Shown here piece after piece: positions 55,714 to 64,000 of a stretch of DNA of 64,000 nucleotides (position 1 is the first letter of the stretch; the number at the start of each line of letters is the position of its first letter). The stretch is from Blastocladiella emersonii ATCC 22665 (lineage: Eukaryota; Blastocladiomycota; Blastocladiomycetes; Blastocladiales; Blastocladiaceae): the NCBI GenBank assembly GCA_025594325.1, contig JANHCV010000005.1:2011501-2075500 (forward strand). The letters run 5' to 3'. The position numbers were made by a program, and so were the translations under genes. The notes below the pieces were generated by a model that saw nothing but the letters and a program-made list of their open reading frames with translations, had not been told where the DNA came from and ran no database searches.

Positions 55714-56299
55714 CACAAGCACCAAGCTAGGGTGGCCGGGCGGCCATGGACCGTACTGCATGGGTACCATTACCGTGGACTGGCCGCGGCCATTTATTGC
55801 AGCACAGCCCTGCCTGGCTCAGGACGCGGCGGGCGTGGGAGGCGGGCAGGGTAGATAGGTAGCAGCAGCAGGACCTGGCTAGCTGGCTGTCAAACAACAC
55901 GAGTGAAGGGGTGCGTGAGGGAGGGTGTGTTGAACGAATGGATGGGTGGATGCAGGCAGACCTTCATACGTGTCGTGCGTGATGAGGATTGGTTGGCCAC
56001 CATCCACCAACGCCATGGCATGGCTGCGGGTGTCGCTGCGTGCGCCTTGGCGGGTGGTGGTGTTGGTGGGTGGTGTTGGTGGGTGCTGTGGTGGTAGTGG
56101 AGCTAAAGTGGTGTTGTGGGGCTCCTGGGGTCCCCTTCCCTTCCTGTCTGGCCTAGGTGGGTGGGTGGGCGGACGTAGCGCGCATGCGGGCGGGCAAGGT
56201 AGGAACGTTGCTCACGCAATGGATCATGTATTTTATGGAACGTAGTCTGCACAGCAGAGAGGGGGACGTCCGGCCCAATCGGACCCTCCACGAATCACA

Positions 56300-57551
56300 C
56301 CGCGCCGCCGCCTCTGTTGCCGCCGCGGCCGCCGCTAAACGACCAATCGAATCTTCTACTACACCACCAACACCACCACCACCACCCGCTACGCTTTCTC
56401 CTGTCCATGGCGAGGACCTCAGCACTCCCGGCTACGCCATGGTCGGCGAGTCCGTTGCTGGCGCGACGCGGTCCCTTGCCTCGTTCGGCCGTCGCCTCCT
56501 CGCCTCCATCTGGCGCGACCCCGCCGCTCTGTCTCGCCTCGCCGGCTGCGTTGTACGCGCCCGCGACGTCGCCTTCGCCTCCCGCTCACTCCAACTCGAC
56601 CGCGACCTCGCTCGACCCGTCCTCGCGGCCATCACGTCCGTCGCCTCCCGATCCCTCTGGCGCGGCGCCTGGCTCTCTCACTCCGCTGGCTGCGCCGAGG
56701 CCGACCCACTCGATTCTTCTGAAGCTCCGCCGCGCGAGCCGCGTGAGCGGGCCCGCCGCCCATTTGGCCAGCCCATTGCCACACTCAAGTTCATCAACCG
56801 CCACCACTACTGCTCTCGCTGTCTGAGCTCGCTCCATTCCCACGTCCCCAACCCGTCTGGGCGTGAAGAAGACCCGCCAGTGTGCCCGCCGTCCACCGCG
56901 GCCCAAGCGGCTCTTGTTGCAGATCCCTCCGTCCGACTTTGGCTGCTCGGTTCCCCAAGGCACATTCGGTGATGTGACTAGACCAAGGATCGGCGCAGTC
57001 GACGCAAGTCCAGTAGCACCAGGTGTTTGCGCGCGGTACTGACCCATCCACTTTCTCTCGTTCTGACGACGATGAAACGCATGATCCGCCACTGAATGGC
57101 GCTGACGCACAAAAGAAAACGAAGGAGAAAAACAAAAAGAAAAGAAACGCAAAAAGAAGAATGTCCGCACAAAAAGATGGAAAAACATCTGACGAACCTC
57201 ACAGGCCATGCCCAAGACCACAGCACTGCCACTGGTCCATTGGCATGTCCTCGCGCTCTAGTTGGTCACGCCAGCTTGTCTCTCTGCTCGGTCTCTCTTT
57301 ACTGCGTTTCGTTCGCTCTCTTAGCTCGCTGCTCGAGCTCGCTCTCTCTTCGCCTCGTTCGCCCATCTCTCTCGTACTCCCCTCTCCTCCCACAATTCTT
57401 CCCCCTATGCTCCTCGACGTGCACGGTCCGGGCTTGTCGTACTGCGGCTTGCCCACAAAAGGGCTGCTGCCCGTTGCACAGTGGATATTCTGCTTGCAGT
57501 TCACAACCGCTGTTAAGGAATAAATGCATTGGTTCCAAAAAAAAAAAAGAA
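56300..57551 (+). mobile_element. Same LINE insertion in unit 2
   Basis: Target-site duplications at 56283-56299 and 57552-57568. The copy is the same insertion spread by unit amplification, not a new event: it has the same 5' truncation point and the same site. Poly(A) is A12. Confidence 0.88.
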
Positions 57552-57624
57552 ACCCTCCACGAATCACAATATGCGCGCAATGAATTGACCGATGATATGG
57601 CCGTACCAAACCAGCCACGTAGAC

Positions 57625-58727
57625 AATTGTCATGGTAGTCGAACAAAACCATATTCAAATCTTGGACTACCCGCTTGTCCAGCTAGCCAGGGACCCATAA
57701 ATCACAGTATCGACCCAACTAAATATTTGACAGCAGAAATATAGTAAACCAACCTCGTACAAAATTGTCATGGTACTCAAACAAAACCATATTCAAAACC
57801 TTGACTTCCCGCATATCCAGCTGGCCAGGGACCCATAAATCACAGTATGGAACCAACAAAGTATCTGACAACAGAAATATGGTAAAACAGCTACGCGGAT
57901 AATTGTCATGGTACTCAATCAAAACCATACTCAAACCTTTGCTTTCCTGCATGTCCAGCTGGCCACTGACCCATAAATCACAGTATCGGACCAAGAAAAT
58001 ATCTGACCATGGAAATATAGTATACCAGCCACCTAGGTAATTGTCATGGCACTCAAACAAAACCATAGTCAAGTCTTTGACTATCCACATGTCCAGCTGA
58101 TTGAGGACCCATGAATCGTAACGTCAAAGCAACAATATATCTCACCATGGAAGTAAAGTAAACCAGCCACTCTGGCAATTGTCATGGTACTCAAACAAAA
58201 CCATACTCAAATCTATGACTTCCCACATGTCCAGCAGGTTGGACACCCATAAATCACAGTATCAAACCAACAAAATATCAGACCACAGGAGTATATAAAA
58301 GCGACCACGTAGGTAATTGTCTTGGTACTCAAACAAAACCATATTCAAATCTTTCAATTCCCGCTTGTCCAGCTAGCCAGGGACCCATAAATCACAGGAT
58401 CACAGCAACAAAGTATCTGACAACAGAAATATGGTACACCAGCCACGTAGATAATTGTCATGGTACTCAAACAAAACCATACTCAAATCTTCGAGTGCCC
58501 CATGTCCAGGTGGGCAAGGGCCTATAAATCACAGTATTGAACCAAGAAAATACCTGACGATCGGGATGTATCAAACCCGCCACGCTGATAATTGTCGTGG
58601 TACTCAAACATAACCATACTCAGCCAAATCTTTGAATACCCTCACGTCCAGGTGGGCAAGGAACCAAAGCGCCAGATATTCAAATCTACCGCTTTGTGCA
58701 CACTCCACTAGCCAACTCTTCGATCCA
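57625..58727. repeat. 138-bp satellite, eight monomers (unit 2)
   Basis: Same eight-monomer arrangement as unit 1, first box at 57625, ending before the GCCTGCCA minisatellite. Confidence 0.88.
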
Positions 58728-58779
58728 CTAATTATGGAGCCCGTCGTCAAAGTACACTGTCCAATCAACTAAGTAAACA

Positions 58780-58862
58780 GCCAACCTGCCAGCCTGCCAG
58801 CCTGCCAGCCTGCCAGCCTGCCAGCCTGCCAGCCTGCCAACCTGCCAACCTGCCAACCTGCC
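58780..58862. repeat. GCCTGCCA-type minisatellite (unit 2, contracted)
   Basis: Three octamers (24 bp) shorter than in units 0 and 1, which accounts for the length difference of the whole unit. Confidence 0.9.
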
Positions 58863-59749
58863 GCCTTGCCTACCTGCTATCCGAACACCCACACCGCCTC
58901 GCAAGTCATTGGGGGCCCGCGCTCTCTGGTTGCCGTCCCAGCCAACAAAGGAATGAATGATGAGCCCTGGCAGCCTGGCAGCCTGCCACACTGACAGCCT
59001 GACTGACAGCGCCCACCCAGTAGATATTATCTATCTCGTAGGTAGTCTGGGAGGACTTCGTTAGTCAATACACGACCAGTCTCCTCCTGGCTGCCGGCTC
59101 TGCTGTCCACTCCAAGTCCTGCATGATGATGGGCCAAGGAGGGTTCCGAGCAGCTCCTCTGTCTACCCGCGTGAAACCACTCACCCGCTGACGGATGTAT
59201 ACCACGCACCGTGCAGCGCGCACAGCACACAGCGCCCGACGCACCACGCGGTGCGCACACGGCGCAAACGGCCACCCTGGTGTCACACACACTCGCATGA
59301 ACGGCAGGCATGCAAGGCGTCCGTCCTCAACTCAACAATGATTTATCATCCAGGCTTACTACTCGCTCCAACGGGTGCGCCTGCCTGCCCTCCCAGTGCC
59401 GTTGATTGATTGATGGGTGCGCCAGCCCCTGTTGCCAGCCACGTGGCAAGCAACACCTCAGCACCTGCGTCGCCCTGGCCACCGTCCGTACCTTGCAAAC
59501 AGCGTAGCAGCCGTACTGCTTCACAGGGCTGCAGAGGGCTGGCTGCGGAGGGCTGAGGCGGCAGGGCTCCTCCTGCAGGAAGGAGACAGTGCTGGGGCCA
59601 AGGAGTGCTAGGGACGACAAACTGAATGGTGAATGACCAGACCAACACACCACATGCTCCTGGCAGGAGTGCGTGTGGGCGTGCGGGCCCGTGTCCGTGC
59701 GTGCCTGTGTCTGTGCGTGCCTGGATTAGACCTCCATCACAAGCGCCAA

Positions 59750-59841
59750 GTGACCAAGTGACCAAGTGACAAAGTGACCAAGGTGACCAAGGTGACCAAG
59801 GTGACCAAGGTGACCAGGGTGACCAAGGTGACCAAGTGACA
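59750..59841. repeat. TGACCAAGG-type minisatellite (unit 2)
   Basis: Copy of the same array, unchanged in length although the GCCTGCCA array of the same unit has contracted. Confidence 0.88.
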
Positions 59842-60427
59842 CACAAGCACCAAGCTAGGGTGGCCGGGCGGCCATGGACCGTACTGCATGGGTACCATTA
59901 CCGTGGACTGGCCGCGGCCATTTATTGCAGCACAGCCCTGCCTGGCTCAGGACGCGGCGGGCGTGGGAGGCGGGCAGGGTAGATAGGTAGCAGCAGCAGG
60001 ACCTGGCTAGCTGGCTGTCAAACAACACGAGTGAAGGGGTGCGTGAGGGAGGGTGTGTTGAACGAATGGATGGGTGGATGCAGGCAGACCTTCATACGTG
60101 TCGTGCGTGATGAGGATTGGTTGGCCACCATCCACCAACGCCATGGCATGGCTGCGGGTGTCGCTGCGTGCGCCTTGGCGGGTGGTGGTGTTGGTGGGTG
60201 GTGTTGGTGGGTGCTGTGGTGGTAGTGGAGCTAAAGTGGTGTTGTGGGGCTCCTGGGGTCCCCTTCCCTTCCTGTCTGGCCTAGGTGGGTGGGTGGGCGG
60301 ACGTAGCGCGCATGCGGGCGGGCAAGGTAGGAACGTTGCTCACGCAATGGATCATGTATTTTATGGAACGTAGTCTGCACAGCAGAGAGGGGGACGTCCG
60401 GCCCAATCGGACCCTCCACGAATCACA

Positions 60428-61679
60428 CCGCGCCGCCGCCTCTGTTGCCGCCGCGGCCGCCGCTAAACGACCAATCGAATCTTCTACTACACCACCAACA
60501 CCACCACCACCACCCGCTACGCTTTCTCCTGTCCATGGCGAGGACCTCAGCACTCCCGGCTACGCCATGGTCGGCGAGTCCGTTGCTGGCGCGACGCGGT
60601 CCCTTGCCTCGTTCGGCCGTCGCCTCCTCGCCTCCATCTGGCGCGACCCCGCCGCTCTGTCTCGCCTCGCCGGCTGCGTTGTACGCGCCCGCGACGTCGC
60701 CTTCGCCTCCCGCTCACTCCAACTCGACCGCGACCTCGCTCGACCCGTCCTCGCGGCCATCACGTCCGTCGCCTCCCGATCCCTCTGGCGCGGCGCCTGG
60801 CTCTCTCACTCCGCTGGCTGCGCCGAGGCCGACCCACTCGATTCTTCTGAAGCTCCGCCGCGCGAGCCGCGTGAGCGGGCCCGCCGCCCATTTGGCCAGC
60901 CCATTGCCACACTCAAGTTCATCAACCGCCACCACTACTGCTCTCGCTGTCTGAGCTCGCTCCATTCCCACGTCCCCAACCCGTCTGGGCGTGAAGAAGA
61001 CCCGCCAGTGTGCCCGCCGTCCACCGCGGCCCAAGCGGCTCTTGTTGCAGATCCCTCCGTCCGACTTTGGCTGCTCGGTTCCCCAAGGCACATTCGGTGA
61101 TGTGACTAGACCAAGGATCGGCGCAGTCGACGCAAGTCCAGTAGCACCAGGTGTTTGCGCGCGGTACTGACCCATCCACTTTCTCTCGTTCTGACGACGA
61201 TGAAACGCATGATCCGCCACTGAATGGCGCTGACGCACAAAAGAAAACGAAGGAGAAAAACAAAAAGAAAAGAAACGCAAAAAGAAGAATGTCCGCACAA
61301 AAAGATGGAAAAACATCTGACGAACCTCACAGGCCATGCCCAAGACCACAGCACTGCCACTGGTCCATTGGCATGTCCTCGCGCTCTAGTTGGTCACGCC
61401 AGCTTGTCTCTCTGCTCGGTCTCTCTTTACTGCGTTTCGTTCGCTCTCTTAGCTCGCTGCTCGAGCTCGCTCTCTCTTCGCCTCGTTCGCCCATCTCTCT
61501 CGTACTCCCCTCTCCTCCCACAATTCTTCCCCCTATGCTCCTCGACGTGCACGGTCCGGGCTTGTCGTACTGCGGCTTGCCCACAAAAGGGCTGCTGCCC
61601 GTTGCACAGTGGATATTCTGCTTGCAGTTCACAACCGCTGTTAAGGAATAAATGCATTGGTTCCAAAAAAAAAAAAGAA
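60428..61679 (+). mobile_element. Same LINE insertion in unit 3
   Basis: Target-site duplications at 60411-60427 and 61680-61696, with an A12 tail. Identical truncation point to units 1 and 2. Confidence 0.88.
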
Positions 61680-61752
61680 ACCCTCCACGAATCACAATAT
61701 GCGCGCAATGAATTGACCGATGATATGGCCGTACCAAACCAGCCACGTAGAC

Positions 61753-62855
61753 AATTGTCATGGTAGTCGAACAAAACCATATTCAAATCTTGGACTACCC
61801 GCTTGTCCAGCTAGCCAGGGACCCATAAATCACAGTATCGACCCAACTAAATATTTGACAGCAGAAATATAGTAAACCAACCTCGTACAAAATTGTCATG
61901 GTACTCAAACAAAACCATATTCAAAACCTTGACTTCCCGCATATCCAGCTGGCCAGGGACCCATAAATCACAGTATGGAACCAACAAAGTATCTGACAAC
62001 AGAAATATGGTAAAACAGCTACGCGGATAATTGTCATGGTACTCAATCAAAACCATACTCAAACCTTTGCTTTCCTGCATGTCCAGCTGGCCACTGACCC
62101 ATAAATCACAGTATCGGACCAAGAAAATATCTGACCATGGAAATATAGTATACCAGCCACCTAGGTAATTGTCATGGCACTCAAACAAAACCATAGTCAA
62201 GTCTTTGACTATCCACATGTCCAGCTGATTGAGGACCCATGAATCGTAACGTCAAAGCAACAATATATCTCACCATGGAAGTATAGTAAACCAGCCACTC
62301 TGGCAATTGTCATGGTACTCAAACAAAACCATACTCAAATCTATGACTTCCCACATGTCCAGCAGGTTGGACACCCATAAATCACAGTATCAAACCAACA
62401 AAATATCAGACCACAGGAGTATATAAAAGCGACCACGTAGGTAATTGTCTTGGTACTCAAACAAAACCATATTCAAATCTTTCAATTCCCGCTTGTCCAG
62501 CTAGCCAGGGACCCATAAATCACAGGATCACAGCAACAAAGTATCTGACAACAGAAATATGGTACACCAGCCACGTAGATAATTGTCATGGTACTCAAAC
62601 AAAACCATACTCAAATCTTCGAGTGCCCCATGTCCAGGTGGGCAAGGGCCTATAAATCACAGTATTGAACCAAGAAAATACCTGACGATCGGGATGTATC
62701 AAACCCGCCACGCTGATACTTGTCGTGGTACTCAAACATAACCATACTCAGCCAAATCTTTGAATACCCTCACGTCCAGGTGGGCAAGGAACCAAAGCGC
62801 CAGATATTCAAATCTACCGCTTTGTGCACACTCCACTAGCCAACTCTTCGATCCA
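61753..62855. repeat. 138-bp satellite, eight monomers (unit 3)
   Basis: Same arrangement, first box at 61753. One substitution in the last box (gatacttg instead of gataattg, about 62716) separates it from units 1 and 2. Confidence 0.88.
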
Positions 62856-62907
62856 CTAATTATGGAGCCCGTCGTCAAAGTACACTGTCCAATCAACTAA
62901 GTAAACA

Positions 62908-63134
62908 GCCAACCTGCCAGCCTGCCAGCCTGCCAGCCTGCCAGCCTGCCAACCTGCCAGCCTGCCAGCCTGCCAGCCTGCCAGCCTGCCAGCCTGCCAG
63001 CCTGCCAGCCTGCCAGCCTGCCAGCCTGCCAGCCTGCCAGCCTGCCAGCCTGCCAGCCTGCCAGCCTGCCAGCCTGCCAGCCTGCCAGCCTGCCAGCCTG
63101 CCAGCCTGCCAACCTGCCAACCTGCCAACCTGCC
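62908..63134. repeat. GCCTGCCA-type minisatellite (unit 3, expanded)
   Basis: About 120 bp (15 octamers) longer than in unit 1. An internal GCCAACCT variant after about five octamers suggests that the expansion happened inside the array. Confidence 0.9.
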
Positions 63135-64000
63135 GCCTTGCCTACCTGCTATCCGAACACCCACACCGCCTCGCAAGTCATTGGGGGCCCGCGCTCTCTG
63201 GTTGCCGTCCCAGCCAACAAAGGAATGAATGATGAGCCCTGGCAGCCTGGCAGCCTGCCACACTGACAGCCTGACTGACAGCGCCCACCCAGTAGATATT
63301 ATCTATCTCGTAGGTAGTCTGGGAGGACTTCGTTAGTCAATACACGACCAGTCTCCTCCTGGCTGCCGGCTCTGCTGTCCACTCCAAGTCCTGCATGATG
63401 ATGGGCCAAGGAGGGTTCCGAGCAGCTCCTCTGTCTACCCGCGTGAAACCACTCACCCGCTGACGGATGTATACCACGCACCGTGCAGCGCGCACAGCAC
63501 ACAGCGCCCGACGCACCACGCGGTGCGCACACGGCGCAAACGGCCACCCTGGTGTCACACACACTCGCATGAACGGCAGGCATGCAAGGCGTCCGTCCTC
63601 AACTCAACAATGATTTATCATCCAGGCTTACTACTCGCTCCAACGGGTGCGCCTGCCTGCCCTCCCAGTGCCGTTGATTGATTGATGGGTGCGCCAGCCC
63701 CTGTTGCCAGCCACGTGGCAAGCAACACCTCAGCACCTGCGTCGCCCTGGCCACCGTCCGTACCTTGCAAACAGCGTAGCAGCCGTACTGCTTCACAGGG
63801 CTGCAGAGGGCTGGCTGCGGAGGGCTGAGGCGGCAGGGCTCCTCCTGCAGGAAGGAGACAGTGCTGGGGCCAAGGAGTGCTAGGGACGACAAACTGAATG
63901 GTGAATGACCAGACCAACACACCACATGCTCCTGGCAGGAGTGCGTGTGGGCGTGCGGGCCCGTGTCCGTGCGTGCCTGTGTCTGTGCGTGCCTGGATTA

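Larger units (their letters stand above)
51830..55980. repeat. Macrosatellite unit 1 (4,151 bp)
   Basis: Order within the unit: GT-rich spacer, LINE insertion with target-site duplication (52132-53416), eight 138-bp monomers (53473 to about 54575), GCCTGCCA minisatellite (about 54628-54734), unique spacer with no gene, and TGACCAAGG minisatellite (about 55622-55713). Confidence 0.9.
55981..60108. repeat. Macrosatellite unit 2 (4,128 bp)
   Basis: Nearly identical to unit 1. It is shorter because the GCCTGCCA minisatellite (about 58780-58862) has three fewer copies. The LINE poly(A) run has one extra A. Confidence 0.9.
49310..64000. repeat. Tandem macrosatellite array, period about 4.15 kb
   Basis: The anchor GATGAGGATTGGTTGGCC recurs at 51830, 55981 and 60109, so the full units are 4,151 and 4,128 bp. 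A diverged unit precedes them (49310-51829) and a partial one runs off the window end. Differences between the near-identical units are a poly(A) run (A11, A12, A12), the 8-bp minisatellite copy number, and a few substitutions (for example gaagtaaag against gaagtatag at about 62280). Such differences argue against a pure assembly duplication. The array has no host gene. It might be subtelomeric, pericentromeric or interstitial; I see no telomere repeat. Confidence 0.92.
60109..64000. repeat. Macrosatellite unit 3 (partial, cut by window end)
   Basis: Same layout as units 1 and 2, with a strongly expanded GCCTGCCA minisatellite (about 62908-63134). It ends within the GTGCGTGCCTGGATTA spacer just before the TGACCAAGG minisatellite would start. 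Confidence 0.9.

Noticed and set aside
62856-63263. Open frame with repeated AGWQAGRL (and its shorter versions in the other units)
   Set aside because: It is a direct translation of the GCCTGCCA minisatellite, open in more than one frame, with length set by repeat number.
49310-64000. Telomere or subtelomere assignment
   Set aside because: No TTAGGG-like array is visible and the window ends inside the repeat, so the position on the chromosome cannot be claimed.
49310-64000. Ribosomal DNA array
   Set aside because: The period is too short for a nuclear rDNA unit and I see no conserved rRNA stretches.

Overview
The window is nuclear DNA of a GC-rich, intron-bearing eukaryote, most probably a zoosporic (flagellated) fungus. 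Two genes point there together: an intraflagellar transport protein (IFT52), which needs a cilium or flagellum, and ATG15, the fungal-type vacuolar autophagy lipase. A Blastocladiomycota or Chytridiomycota source fits this plus the GC content and short introns, but the exact taxon is an inference. I placed 45 introns by joining conserved protein blocks. All but one are 52-87 nt (the exception is 208 nt), most start GTACG and most end TAG.

From about 0.2 to 47.1 kb the DNA is gene-dense, with frequent divergent and convergent pairs. In order: IFT52 (+), ATG15 (-), GID8 (+), ARPC2 (-), CK2 beta (+), ISWI remodeler (+), ataxin-10/CTR86 (-), aminoacylase-1 (+), a fragment of an ABCG transporter (+), NDUFAF5 (-), an unrecognised protein with a repeated C-x2-C-x17-H-x4-C motif (+) and a degenerate relative of it, kaptin (-), a BRO1-domain/ALIX-like protein (-), PUF60 (-), an AMPK-related kinase (+), the HRD1 ubiquitin ligase (-), glycogen debranching enzyme (-) and a long intersectin (+). 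These are mostly housekeeping genes (cytoskeleton and endocytosis, ER quality control, autophagy, carbon storage, chromatin, splicing, mitochondrial complex I assembly). There is no operon and no single shared pathway. An ACGCGT(C) motif recurs about 100-240 bp upstream of several start codons.

Between 19.5 and 21.8 kb lies a quiet zone with the degenerate paralog and two copies of a module (direct repeat, perfect 9-bp inverted repeat, direct repeat, always 44 bp apart).

From 47.3 kb to the window end there are no host genes. First comes a 5'-truncated, decayed non-LTR retrotransposon (LINE). Then a tandem macrosatellite begins: one divergent unit (about 49.3-51.8 kb) followed by near-identical units of 4,151 and 4,128 bp and a partial fourth that runs off the edge. 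Each unit nests a 138-bp satellite, an 8-bp minisatellite of variable copy number, a TGACCAAGG-type minisatellite and, in all but the divergent unit, a 1.25-kb truncated LINE flanked by a 17-bp target-site duplication. The divergent unit holds the matching unoccupied site, which gives the order of events: insertion into one unit, then amplification.
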